DNA from: Candidatus Nitrosopumilus sp.
GTDB taxonomy: Archaea > Thermoproteota > Nitrososphaeria > Nitrososphaerales > Nitrosopumilaceae
Direction of reading: 5' to 3'
Assembly (NCBI GenBank): GCA_029250275.1
Contig: JAPFBP010000001.1
Span: 118,210-182,209, forward strand
DNA: 64,000 nt
Within the stretch, counting starts at the first letter, position 1. Each line of letters opens with the position of its first letter. A program made the translations under genes and the position numbers. This document shows positions 17,755-27,399 of the stretch, in pieces. The notes under the pieces were generated by a model. That model was given only the letters and a program-made list of their open reading frames with translations. It was not told where the DNA came from and searched no databases.

Positions 17755-18839
17755 AATCTTTTCTTAATTGTATCATTCAATTCCTCACTAAGATTTAGTT
17801 TTTCTCTAATTGGAGAAACTATTTTAATTAAATAATTTCCAACTATCTGTTTCAAATCTCCTGGATGTAATTTATTTTCTGTAAATTCTTTTTCCAATTG
17901 TTCATAATTAGCATATGATACATTCCCACCAAACTTTTCAGGTCTTTCTACATTGATTTCATTAAATTCATGAAATATTACAGATCTAGAAATTTCTAAA
18001 AGCGGATTATTTTGAATATTTCCTTCTTCACACCATGCTTTGCTTATTTTTTTCTTTATTTCATCATCTGAATTATGAATGAATACTCCTGAATTTGGAT
18101 CTGATTTACTCATTTTTCCTAATATTTTGTCATCACTTGAATCAGCAGGTTTTGAAAATCCTGGTAATAGCTTATGATGAACAGCAACAGGTACTTTCCA
18201 TTTCATTTTTGGAAATATTTCTCTTACTAACATGTGGATCTTTCTTTGATCCATTCCAGCATGTGCAATATCTACATCTAAAGAATGAATATCAACTGCT
18301 TGCATTGCTGGATAAAGTAATTTTGCTACATCAATTTTTTTATCATCTTCAGATCTTCCCATTATGGTTAAAGTTCTCATTGTTCTGGCAATGGACATAT
18401 GTTTTGTAAATTTTACAAGATCAGACCAATATTCTGTTTTTTCTTCATACAGTTTTGATCCTAATACAATTTCTGCATCTGGACAAACTAATTTGAAAGC
18501 ATCTTGATAGTATTTTGAAACCTTTCCAATTGTTTCCCAATCTCCTCCTAGTTTATCATTAATCAGAGTATGCCAATCAGCAAGAAAAATCTTACATTTT
18601 ACTCCAGCTTTTACAAAATCATTAATTTTAAAACCTGTACTGATTAGACTACCAAGGTGTAAGAAACCAGAAATTTCTAAACCAATGTAATGGTTTGGAG
18701 ATGAATTAGTTTTGAATAATTCAATTAATTCATCCTGTGTAACAATTTCTTCAGTTGGTGGTCTTTGAATTAAATCCACTTTTTCTGTAATATCCAAATC
18801 AAAACAACTTTTGATTGGTAAACGTATAAAGTTATTCAA
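17751..18839 (-). CDS. tyrS: Tyrosyl-tRNA synthetase
   Basis: YIGLEISGFLHLGSLI, FLADWHTLIN, DIAHAGMDQRKIHML, KMSKSDPNSGVFI. Confidence 0.94.
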   Translation of the reverse strand: MNNFIRLPIKSCFDLDITEKVDLIQRPPTEEIVTQDELIELFKTNSSPNHYIGLEISGFLHLGSLISTGFKINDFVKAGVKCKIFLADWHTLINDKLGGDWETIGKVSKYYQDAFKLVCPDAEIVLGSKLYEEKTEYWSDLVKFTKHMSIARTMRTLTIMGRSEDDKKIDVAKLLYPAMQAVDIHSLDVDIAHAGMDQRKIHMLVREIFPKMKWKVPVAVHHKLLPGFSKPADSSDDKILGKMSKSDPNSGVFIHNSDDEIKKKISKAWCEEGNIQNNPLLEISRSVIFHEFNEINVERPEKFGGNVSYANYEQLEKEFTENKLHPGDLKQIVGNYLIKIVSPIREKLNLSEELNDTIKKRF

Positions 18840-18891
18840 AAATTTAGTTTGAATTTAGAAGATTTGAATATAACATATTTCCATACTGTTT

Positions 18892-19101
18892 ATGACTCTT
18901 GAAGAAGGATTAGAATTAATTTCAAATTACAAGAAAGCTCTTGAAAAATTTAGAGAAACATTACCTGAGCAATCCGTTCAACTGGGCTCAGAAATAATCA
19001 ATACTTTATCAATGAATTCTAAAAATGAAATTGTAAATTTAGAAGCAATAGAAAAAGCATTAAAGAGACAGCCAAAATTTAAATCTGGATTATCAAAATA
19101 A
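18892..19101 (+). CDS. Small conserved hypothetical
   Basis: 69 aa ORF. Confidence 0.5.
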   Translation: MTLEEGLELISNYKKALEKFRETLPEQSVQLGSEIINTLSMNSKNEIVNLEAIEKALKRQPKFKSGLSK

Positions 19102-19103
19102 TT

Positions 19104-19307
19104 CTACTTGCAGTTCTTTTTGTGTTTTCTTAGATTATCTGAAGTATCAAATTCAGTTCCACATACTCTGCATTTTTCATTTTTCTTATTGTGAGCTTTT
19201 TCTTGATGTTTCTTCAATCTATCCGAATCAGGAAGGACTGTTCCACATTTTTTACATTTTAATTCATTTTTGCTAGAACCAAATAATCCCATGTTCAAAT
19301 CAGTCAT
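19104..19307 (-). CDS. Small C2H2-type zinc finger protein (two fingers)
   Basis: CKKCGTVLPDSDRLKKHQEKAH and CRVCGTEFDTSDNLRKHKKNC. Confidence 0.85.
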   Translation of the reverse strand: MTDLNMGLFGSSKNELKCKKCGTVLPDSDRLKKHQEKAHNKKNEKCRVCGTEFDTSDNLRKHKKNCK

Positions 19308-19367
19308 TCATAGTAGAAATAGTTTTTTACTAAATTTTATTGTAAAGAAAAAGTCTATTCAAACTTC

Positions 19368-19946
19368 TTATTCATCTAGGTTTTTTCTAGGTTTTACACT
19401 AAGATAAAATCCATGAGTAGTAATAATAAATGATGCAAGAAATACTTTGGTTGCAAAGACCAGATTCCATGGTCTGTCAGGATCTGGATAAGCAACTGAT
19501 AATTTATCAATGTCTGGAACTATTCCATCAATAATACCTGCTGTCATTTGTGCATTTAATACTGTAAAATTGTATAATACTTCATACAGAGAAATAATTG
19601 AAAATCCTAGTAACATTAATTGAAGTAATGCCATTTTTGTACCGATAATTTTATCACCTGCAGTTCTTCTCCACCCAATCCTAGTAACACAATACCATCC
19701 AATTATTGTAGAAAAAAATATCCAAGTAGTTACTCTTGCAAAATTTTCAAATGGAATAGTTGTATTGTGAATTGTTTCTCCCATAACATATGTTCCATTT
19801 TCAATCCATTCTATCATGGTAACATATACTCCAAAAACTAATGATGATACCATTATGAATCCACAAATATAGAAAATGTACAGATAGACTTTGTAGCCTG
19901 AATCTGATTTTTCAAGATAACGTGGTTTCATGATGCCGTTTGCCAA
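19368..19946 (-). CDS. Multi-pass membrane protein of unknown function
   Basis: 192 aa with about four hydrophobic helices. Confidence 0.7.
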   Translation of the reverse strand: MANGIMKPRYLEKSDSGYKVYLYIFYICGFIMVSSLVFGVYVTMIEWIENGTYVMGETIHNTTIPFENFARVTTWIFFSTIIGWYCVTRIGWRRTAGDKIIGTKMALLQLMLLGFSIISLYEVLYNFTVLNAQMTAGIIDGIVPDIDKLSVAYPDPDRPWNLVFATKVFLASFIITTHGFYLSVKPRKNLDE

Positions 19947-20010
19947 ATTTTGAAATATAAAAATTCATGTTTCTTCACTGAGATTTATAGACTAGTTATT
20001 AACAGGAATA

Positions 20011-21096
20011 TTGTTGAAAATTGCGATTAACATTCCTATTGTAGGCAAAGAAGAGATAGATGTAGTCACATCAATTCTAAAAAATGGTGCCTTAACATCT
20101 GCTGCAAATTTAGGTGGAAAATATGTTCAGGAATTTGAAAAATCTGTTGCATCTTTTGTAAAATCAAAATACGCCATTGCCGTAAATTCTGGTACTGCTG
20201 CATTACAGGCAGCACTATATGCATTAGATATCAAAAAGGGAGATGAAGTTCTAGTTCCTTCATTCACGTTTGTAGCAACTGCAAATGCTGTTGTTGCAAC
20301 TGGAGCAAAACCTGTTTTTGTTGATATTTTAAAAGAAAATTATACTATAGATTCTGATGATTTAGAAAAAAAAATTACTAAAAGAACTCGAGCAATAATT
20401 CCTGTGCATCTATATGGAAATGTGGCATTTATCGAAAGACTTTCTGAAATATCTAAAAAACATAATATTCCTATTATTGAAGATTCTGCACAATCTTTAG
20501 GTTCTACTTACAAAGAAAAACACACTGGAACTTTCTTTGAAATGGGATGTTACAGTATGTATCCTGCAAAAGTAATGACTGCTGGTGAAGGCGGTTTTAT
20601 TGTAACTAATAATAAAAATCTTAGAGATAAATTGCTAATGATCAGAAATCATGGAATGGTTCATGGATATGATACTAGAATGTTTGGCTTGAATTTAAGA
20701 TTACCAGAAATTAATGCAGCAATTGCAACTGTACAATTAAAAAAACTTCCTAAATTTTTAAAATATAGAAAAAATAATTCTCAACGTTTATCAAAATTAA
20801 TTTCTGATCTCAATATTGTATTACCAAAAGAAAGAAAAAATGAAAATGTTAATTGGTATCTTTATACAATTTCAACTGATAAACGCAACAATCTTTTGAA
20901 AAAATTAAATGATAAAGGAATTGGCGCAGCATCTTATTATCCAATACCTGTTCATAAAACTCCATTTTACAAGCTAAAAATAAAACTTCCAGTTACTGAT
21001 TGGGCATCTTCTCATGTACTATCTTTACCAATTCATCCAAATGTCACTCAAAAAAATATTGAATTTATTGCTAAAACAATGCGTGAAATATTATGA
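20011..21096 (+). CDS. DegT/DnrJ/EryC1/StrS aminotransferase
   Basis: YAIAVNSGTAALQAALYAL, VPVHLYGN, IIEDSAQSLGSTYKEKHTGTF, YPAKVMTAGEGGFIVTNN, RNHGMVHGYD. Confidence 0.93.
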   Translation: MLKIAINIPIVGKEEIDVVTSILKNGALTSAANLGGKYVQEFEKSVASFVKSKYAIAVNSGTAALQAALYALDIKKGDEVLVPSFTFVATANAVVATGAKPVFVDILKENYTIDSDDLEKKITKRTRAIIPVHLYGNVAFIERLSEISKKHNIPIIEDSAQSLGSTYKEKHTGTFFEMGCYSMYPAKVMTAGEGGFIVTNNKNLRDKLLMIRNHGMVHGYDTRMFGLNLRLPEINAAIATVQLKKLPKFLKYRKNNSQRLSKLISDLNIVLPKERKNENVNWYLYTISTDKRNNLLKKLNDKGIGAASYYPIPVHKTPFYKLKIKLPVTDWASSHVLSLPIHPNVTQKNIEFIAKTMREIL

Positions 21097-21569
21097 ATGC
21101 CATAGGTGAAGCTATAGGTGAACTTTGTAAAGTCATTTTACCTATCAATGAAGAATTTTACCTTGGGAATTCTGATTCTAGTATAGCAATTTGTACTCTC
21201 TCGAGTATAGATTTACTCAGAAATTTTGCAAATTCTGTAATTCTAAATCAAATATCTATTGTAGGCCGCTTACTTTCTGAAAATAAAGGAATTGATTCTA
21301 TAATCAAATATGTATACAAAAATCCTAAAGTTGACACCATAATAGTTTGTGGAAAAGAAGTTTGGGGACACAAATCTGGCCATTCATTATTTCAACTACA
21401 CAAAAATGGAACTGATCAAAACAATAGAATAATTAATTCTACTAGTCCAGATCCATTTCTTACAGTATCAAAATCAGAAATAAAATATTTTCAAGATAAT
21501 GTAAATCTTATAGATTTGATTAACGTAACTGAATTTGAATTAATATTAAAAAAATCTAGATTTTTTTAA
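21093..21569 (+). CDS. MtrA-like protein (tetrahydromethanopterin S-methyltransferase subunit A/DUF4346 type)
   Basis: SIAICTLSS, ISIVGRLLSENKGIDSIIKYVYKNPKVDTIIVCGKEVWGHKSGHSLFQLHKNGTDQNNRII; ATGA overlap with upstream gene. Confidence 0.65.
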   Translation: MNAIGEAIGELCKVILPINEEFYLGNSDSSIAICTLSSIDLLRNFANSVILNQISIVGRLLSENKGIDSIIKYVYKNPKVDTIIVCGKEVWGHKSGHSLFQLHKNGTDQNNRIINSTSPDPFLTVSKSEIKYFQDNVNLIDLINVTEFELILKKSRFF

Positions 21570-21907
21570 TATTCATTTAGTTGTCTTTTACGATTGATTT
21601 CATTTTTCTTTTTGTACTCATCTAAAATATCATCAGGTGTTAATTTTAGTTCTATAGATGCCTGTACCACAAAATGCCAAATATCAATTAATTCTTCCCT
21701 CGCCTCTGCTTCGTTAAACTCTACAGGTGTTTTCCACCATTTCCAATTTGTTGTTCTTTGTAGTTCCACTGCTTCGTGCATTATGGCAGTACATAAGGCA
21801 GAAACTCTACCCTCAGAGTCTTTTGGATATCTATCCAAATTCATCATGTCTGATAGTCCTTTTTGGAGTTTGAATATTGTTTCTAATCGATCCTTTTCTT
21901 GTGACAA
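21566..21907 (-). CDS. MazG/dUTPase-like nucleotide pyrophosphohydrolase
   Basis: AIMHEAVELQRTTNWKWWK...EAREELIDIWHFVVQASIEL. Confidence 0.85.
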   Translation of the reverse strand: MSQEKDRLETIFKLQKGLSDMMNLDRYPKDSEGRVSALCTAIMHEAVELQRTTNWKWWKTPVEFNEAEAREELIDIWHFVVQASIELKLTPDDILDEYKKKNEINRKRQLNEY

Positions 21908-21946
21908 TGATAAAATAATTTGAGAAATAATTGAACTTAAGTCTTT

Positions 21947-22840
21947 TTAGAAACGGATCATTTTTTCATATGTCTTGATACGTTTTGTAATATCACCATT
22001 TTTTATTTTTAGTAATCCCTCAAGACCATATTTTTCAACTGCAAATGATCCTAAAACATTTCCATAAACTGCTGCTTTTTTAATATCAGATATTTTAGTA
22101 GATTTTTTACTTGCAAGATATCCTATCATTGCTCCAGCAAAAGAATCCCCTGCTCCTGTAGGATCTACAACATCTTCTAACGAGAATCCTGCAGTCGGAA
22201 AAATTACATCATCATAAAACATGAGTGAACCATGCTCACCTTTCTTAATTATAACATATTTTGCTCCCCACTCCATCATTTTCTTTGCACATTTTATCAA
22301 ATTGAATTCTTTTGTTAGCAATTTAGCTTCTTCATCATTAATAACTACAGCATCTACTGCTTTGATCATTTTAATTACTGCATCACGCTTTGTAGAAATC
22401 CAAAAATCTATGGTATCACACATAGAAAATTTAACATTATCAAATTCTTTAATTAGAGAAGTATTTTGTTCTGGATCATTATTTGCAAGATATACAAATT
22501 GCGATTTTTTATAAGCTTCAGGTACAGTAGCTTTAAAATCCCCTAGTACATTTAATTCAGTTTTTAATGTTAATCTTGTACTAAGTGTATCATCATATTT
22601 CCCATCATACCGAAATGTTTTACCGTTTTTGATAGTTAATCCTTGTAAATCAAGATATTTTGATAGAATTTTATGATATGCTTTAGGAAAATCTTTACCA
22701 ACTACTGCAATTAGTCCTGTATCTACAAAATTACTAGCAGAAATAGCTGCAAATGTAGCTGCTCCCCCCAAAACATTTTTTAATATTTTTTTTGGAGTTC
22801 TAATTGTATCTAATGCTGTAGATCCAAAAACAGTAAGCAT
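21947..22840 (-). CDS. PfkB-family carbohydrate/nucleoside kinase
   Basis: VLGGAATFAAISASNFVDTGLIAVVGKDFP; VDPTGAGDSFAGAMIGYL. Confidence 0.93.
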   Translation of the reverse strand: MLTVFGSTALDTIRTPKKILKNVLGGAATFAAISASNFVDTGLIAVVGKDFPKAYHKILSKYLDLQGLTIKNGKTFRYDGKYDDTLSTRLTLKTELNVLGDFKATVPEAYKKSQFVYLANNDPEQNTSLIKEFDNVKFSMCDTIDFWISTKRDAVIKMIKAVDAVVINDEEAKLLTKEFNLIKCAKKMMEWGAKYVIIKKGEHGSLMFYDDVIFPTAGFSLEDVVDPTGAGDSFAGAMIGYLASKKSTKISDIKKAAVYGNVLGSFAVEKYGLEGLLKIKNGDITKRIKTYEKMIRF

Positions 22841-22851
22841 TTGATGAAATA

Positions 22852-23301
22852 TTAATTTTGATATATAAATTCTCTTGCTTGTTCTTCTGTTGGGTAGTAG
22901 ACAAATGGAACATCTAGTGATGTAATTAATAAATTATATTTTGTTACACCTGAAATTTTTACTGAATGTGCTTCATCTGAATTAACATCTGTATGAAAAG
23001 TCCCCTTCACAAAACTACTATCTAATGGTTGTAAAGTAAATGATTCTAGGTTACCTTTTCCGATAATTTCATCATTAGAAATTATAAAAAATTCAGTTTC
23101 TCCTGCAGTTAATATCAACAATGAAGGATTTTTAAATTCTAATTCAATATTATAATTTGAGCCTTTTTCATTTTCATTTAATAGTTCACTCTGATTGATG
23201 CTTACTCCAATTTGCAATGCAGATGCATATTGTGAATATCCAAAAATACTCATGCCTAATAGAACTAGAACAACAATGCCTGCTTTCTTAGAAGATTTCA
23301 T
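22852..23301 (-). CDS. LEA14/WHy-like membrane-anchored protein
   Basis: N-term TM, YNIELEFKNPSLLILTAGETEFFIISNDEIIGKGN. Confidence 0.5.
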   Translation of the reverse strand: MKSSKKAGIVVLVLLGMSIFGYSQYASALQIGVSINQSELLNENEKGSNYNIELEFKNPSLLILTAGETEFFIISNDEIIGKGNLESFTLQPLDSSFVKGTFHTDVNSDEAHSVKISGVTKYNLLITSLDVPFVYYPTEEQAREFIYQN

Positions 23302-23431
23302 GACTGGTTTTTACAAATTTACATTTAACTTGGTAACAAAAAAATGCCAATAAATTGTGTAAAAGTTTTGATCTAATCTTAAATCTCCTTAGAGCTAGCA
23401 GAATAAATCAAAATTAAATGATTAATGGATA

Positions 23432-23914
23432 GTGGCTAGAATTAAACTCAAACTAGGGGAAAACGAAATTGAAGTTGACTCTCGAGATTTCTATGTAGAT
23501 AATCAAACTTTAGGTGAAATAATTGATGATATTTCTCAACATTTACCTGAGAATCAAACTAAAATTGTATATGAAACAGAAACTAAATCACCAACTGAAG
23601 TTGAACATCCTGCTCAATTTGGTCTGGAATACCTAGATGATGCTGAAGCATATGAACCTGAATTCAATGAACCAAAATACATTACTTCACATGAGATTAA
23701 ATCAAAATTAAGGATTTTAGAAACAAGCAAATTCTTTGATTCTCCTAGAACAGTCACTGAAACTGTTCAACAACTTAGAGAGTATGGTTGGGCTGCTGGT
23801 CTATTAGATGTTTCAAAAGCCTTGGCAAAAATGGCTTCTAACAGAGAAATAATGAAAAATTCTAAAGAAAATCGTACTCATTATTTTGTTGAAGAATCAT
23901 TAATATCTACCTAG
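23432..23914 (+). CDS. Conserved hypothetical
   Basis: 160 aa ORF with acidic centre. Confidence 0.6.
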   Translation: MARIKLKLGENEIEVDSRDFYVDNQTLGEIIDDISQHLPENQTKIVYETETKSPTEVEHPAQFGLEYLDDAEAYEPEFNEPKYITSHEIKSKLRILETSKFFDSPRTVTETVQQLREYGWAAGLLDVSKALAKMASNREIMKNSKENRTHYFVEESLIST

Positions 23915-24098
23915 AAAGATAATTACATTTTTCACACTTTGAAAAAATTTCTCCATCCAAATGATCAAAATGTGTATTACATTGTTTACATGTATGATGC
24001 ATGTCAAAATATCCATCCTTTTCAATTTCTCTAATTCTATTTGATTCTAGATCTGTACTTTTGCACTTTATACAATGACAACCACATTCAATTTTCAT
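23907..24098 (-). CDS. Small zinc-ribbon protein
   Basis: CGCHCIKCKSTDLES...HHTCKQCNTHFDHLDGEIFSKCEKC. Confidence 0.65.
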   Translation of the reverse strand: MKIECGCHCIKCKSTDLESNRIREIEKDGYFDMHHTCKQCNTHFDHLDGEIFSKCEKCNYLSR

Positions 24099-24146
24099 AA
24101 TTATTCTCAGATAATGTATGTATAGTTGAAATGACTATACAAATCA

Positions 24147-24302
24147 TTGGAAAAAAAAAGAGAAATACCAATAGAAATTGATGATCATTTTAAGCTTTTT
24201 GGAAAGGAACCATGGGAAGTTATTTATGGTGAAAAATGTGCAGTTTGTAATATTCGTATTGATGAATATGGTTTTTGTTCTTGTGGATCAGGCGGAGACT
24301 AA
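24147..24302 (+). CDS. 51-aa protein with CxxC and CxC, TTG start
   Basis: (M)EKKREIPIEIDDHFKLFGKEPWEVIYGEKCAVCNIRIDEYGFCSCGSGGD, manual translation. Confidence 0.55.
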   Translation: MEKKREIPIEIDDHFKLFGKEPWEVIYGEKCAVCNIRIDEYGFCSCGSGGD

Positions 24303-24347
24303 TTTTTTGCATTAACTTATTTTAGATATTTAATTTGACTAGAGATT

Positions 24348-25340
24348 TCATATATTATTGTCTTCAATTACTGAAGTTCCAGATGATTTCTTTTTTCTGA
24401 TAATAATCACCATAACTACTAGTCCAACTATTACAATAACTCCAAGTAAGACATAGACAACTATGTCTTGATTTACATTTGATACTGATGTTTTAGGCAT
24501 GTCAGTTTGTATGATGGGTTTTTCATTGGCAATGCTGGCTGTATTTATAATTGACACATCACCAGAATTGTCTGGTCTTACGTTAAGCCACACATGTGTT
24601 CCATTATTGACGTAATTATGATATCCTATTTTTTTATCTCCGATGAATACGTCGTATGATTCGGATACCAGTTCAATAGGAATAATTGTCGTCACAAATT
24701 GATTTTCCCCATTAATATGAAAACTAATATTTTTTGTTAATTGTTCAAAATTGAATTTATCAATTTCTGCAAATGTTCTTACTTCAATTAAAAATTCTTT
24801 ATTTTCAAAGTTTACATTTTTTAATATTTTTGGTTCGTTAATAGAATATTCTAAAATCATTTGACAACCATGACATGAAAATCCTTTCTTATCATCCAAG
24901 TAAACTGGTCTATTATTTACAAAAATTAAATCAAGTTTTTCAGGAATTATGAAAGTTGTTGTTTCTAAATACAAAAAATCCAAAGTCCATATATTATTTT
25001 TAAACAAAAGTACATCTTTCAAATCGTATTCTATAATAGAATTATTGTCTGATGGAAAAATCATTACAGCATAATTATCTCCAATCACTGTTACTAATTG
25101 CTCCTTGCCTTTTTCATCAGTTATAGTTAAATTTTCAACAATACCATCAATCAATTTCATTTGCTGTGGGGAGTTAGCAGACATTACAATATGTTTAACA
25201 TGTATCTCGTTATCATCATTAATTACTACTTCAACTGATTTTTGGACTGCTTTTTCTCCAATGTTAATTTCTTGAGCATTTGCTGAAGGAATGACTAGAA
25301 TTAATGAAATTATGATAAATAAAGTAATTTTTGTATTCAT
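24348..25340 (-). CDS. Secreted/membrane-anchored hypothetical
   Basis: N-term signal peptide, C-term TM VVYVLLGVIVIVGLVVMVIIIRKKK. Confidence 0.7.
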   Translation of the reverse strand: MNTKITLFIIISLILVIPSANAQEINIGEKAVQKSVEVVINDDNEIHVKHIVMSANSPQQMKLIDGIVENLTITDEKGKEQLVTVIGDNYAVMIFPSDNNSIIEYDLKDVLLFKNNIWTLDFLYLETTTFIIPEKLDLIFVNNRPVYLDDKKGFSCHGCQMILEYSINEPKILKNVNFENKEFLIEVRTFAEIDKFNFEQLTKNISFHINGENQFVTTIIPIELVSESYDVFIGDKKIGYHNYVNNGTHVWLNVRPDNSGDVSIINTASIANEKPIIQTDMPKTSVSNVNQDIVVYVLLGVIVIVGLVVMVIIIRKKKSSGTSVIEDNNI

Positions 25341-25817
25341 TTATTCCACAGTAACACGAATTATTGATGTTTTTTCTAGCGGACAATCATTACCATCTCT
25401 ATTGAGATTGACAATTTTATCTACAACATCCATTCCTTCTAACACTTCACCAAATACCGTATACTGTCTATCTAAAAATGCACTATCAGAGGTAACAATG
25501 AAAAATTGTGAACCTGCACTATTTGGATCTTGTGATCTAGCCATGGAAACTATGCCTCGCAAATGAGATCTTGAATTAAATTCAGCCTTAAGGTTGTATC
25601 CTGGTCCTCCTTGCCCCCATGAACCTTTGTTGTCTGTTTTTGTATTGGGATCGCCTCCTTGAATCATAAATCCTGGAATAACTCTATGGAACAGAGTTCC
25701 ATCATAAAATCCATCTTTAGCTAATTTTTTAAAATTTCTTACAGTTTCTGTAGCTAATTCCGGTAGAAGTTTGAATGAAATCTTTCCTAGATTAGTTTCA
25801 ATATTTACTGCAGACAT
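25341..25817 (-). CDS. Cyclophilin-type peptidyl-prolyl isomerase
   Basis: FYDGTLFHRVIPGFMIQGGDP, GSQFFIVTSDSAFLDRQYTVFGEVLEGMDVV. Confidence 0.95.
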   Translation of the reverse strand: MSAVNIETNLGKISFKLLPELATETVRNFKKLAKDGFYDGTLFHRVIPGFMIQGGDPNTKTDNKGSWGQGGPGYNLKAEFNSRSHLRGIVSMARSQDPNSAGSQFFIVTSDSAFLDRQYTVFGEVLEGMDVVDKIVNLNRDGNDCPLEKTSIIRVTVE

Positions 25818-26059
25818 TGTGTTGAATCCACAAATACATCTTAATAGTCTTTTGTGGAAACGCCTTGGAATATTTTTATAGAAATTTTATCAATATTGAA
25901 AAATCATACCTATCTGTATGGTTTTCGTTAGAAAATTTATTCATGTAGACTAGAATTTTCTATTTAATTATCATCATACAATCTAAATTTATTAGATGTG
26001 ACAATTTTGAAATTTTAAAAATTATAGTGTTATATAGATCTATTAAAATTTAGAATCTG

Positions 26060-26293
26060 TTGAATCGTACAAACCAAAGCACGATAATTAAAGAAGCAAT
26101 TAATTCTTATCTTGACAAGGGGGTAACCGACAAACAGGATATTTACACCAAAGTAGTTGATGAACTCGGTGTTCCAAGACCAACTGTAAGAAGAGTTGCA
26201 AGAGATTTAAGAACTGAACTATTGCAAAAAATCCAAATCTTACAATCCGATATGCCAAAAGCAACTGTTACTACCTCTGAAGAAGACGAATAA
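26060..26293 (+). CDS. Small HTH DNA-binding protein
   Basis: DKQDIYTKVVDELGVPRPTVRRVARDLRTEL. Confidence 0.7.
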   Translation: MNRTNQSTIIKEAINSYLDKGVTDKQDIYTKVVDELGVPRPTVRRVARDLRTELLQKIQILQSDMPKATVTTSEEDE

Positions 26294-26375
26294 ATTCGAC
26301 TCTTTTTTCTTTTTAATTATATTATTTTGTGATTTTGAGCATTACTGTTATAAATAATGAAATTATTAAATAATT

Positions 26376-26852
26376 ATGGGATATGTTGGTAACCATTTAG
26401 CTACATTAGTAACCGGAGTTTTTGCAGCAGTATTAACTGGACTTTGGCCTTATTTTGTTGACTTTGCACCAATACTAAATGTAGTATTCCTAATGGCAGT
26501 TCCAATTACATGGTTCTTAACATTCACATGTTGGATTTCACAAAAAAGTACCGACTATATGCATAATCACGCACCGTCTCATAGTGAAAAAAAAAGCTTG
26601 ATTAACATACAAACTATTCAAACTACAACAACAGGATCACAAGTTAGTATTTCAGAAATTAAATAAATCCAAAATGAACTATCTTTTGAACTAAATAATG
26701 TAAAAGAATCTGTTAAACTCAAAGACAGTGAAATTGAAAGATTAAATCAAGAAATTTTAAATCTTAAAACTCTTGTTCAGATAGAGTCATTAAAAACTGA
26801 ATTATCTAATTCCAAAATGTTAGCATCTGGAAGTAAAACTAATAGTAAATAG
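26376..26852 (+). pseudogene. TM plus coiled-coil protein interrupted by in-frame TAA (26664-26666)
   Basis: Same frame continues IQNELSFELNNVKESVKLKDSEIERLNQEILNLKTLVQIESLKTELSNSKMLASGSKTNSK*. Confidence 0.5.
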
Positions 26853-26854
26853 AT

Positions 26855-26980
26855 CTAATCTTCACAATGACAACAAGCTTCACCATGATTTTCTTTACAA
26901 CCAGGACAACTTACTGCACCTCCAAAATGACATTTACATGAACATAATTCAGTTGGATCTTTTTTTAAATTCAATAGCAT
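26855..26980 (-). CDS. 41-aa Cys-rich protein MLLNLKKDPTELCSCKCHFGGAVSCPGCKENHGEACCHCED
   Basis: Manual translation; 8 Cys and 3 His. Confidence 0.6.
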   Translation of the reverse strand: MLLNLKKDPTELCSCKCHFGGAVSCPGCKENHGEACCHCED

Positions 26981-27399
26981 AATTCCTATACGGTGTTAAT
27001 ATTTGTCTTTTGCATTTTAAATACAAATAGATTTTTTATTCAAACTTTAAATTATGATTATTCACTAAATTTGTATTTTTTACGAGTATAATGAATATAT
27101 CTTATCAATTGAAGTATTGTTAATAAAAATAAAATTATAGTATTATTTAATTTATAAAATCAAAAAATCATAATAATTATTTTTTTGAATTCTAAATTTT
27201 TCATATAAATAAAAATTTTATATGGATAATAAATTTTCATGAAGACTTGTTAGATAAAATAAATCATTGCTAACTATTGAATTTTGTTAATAACTATGAA
27301 TCTTTATTTAGAAATTCACAAAAATTTTTTTTAATAAATTATTATGTTTTTTTATGTATGAATTTAAAATATTAAATTCTAATTAATATCCAATTGAAG

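Noticed and set aside
27202-27224. CATATAAA...TTTATATG inverted repeat in a long AT-rich intergenic region
   Set aside because: Nearly pure A/T arms; expected by chance at this composition
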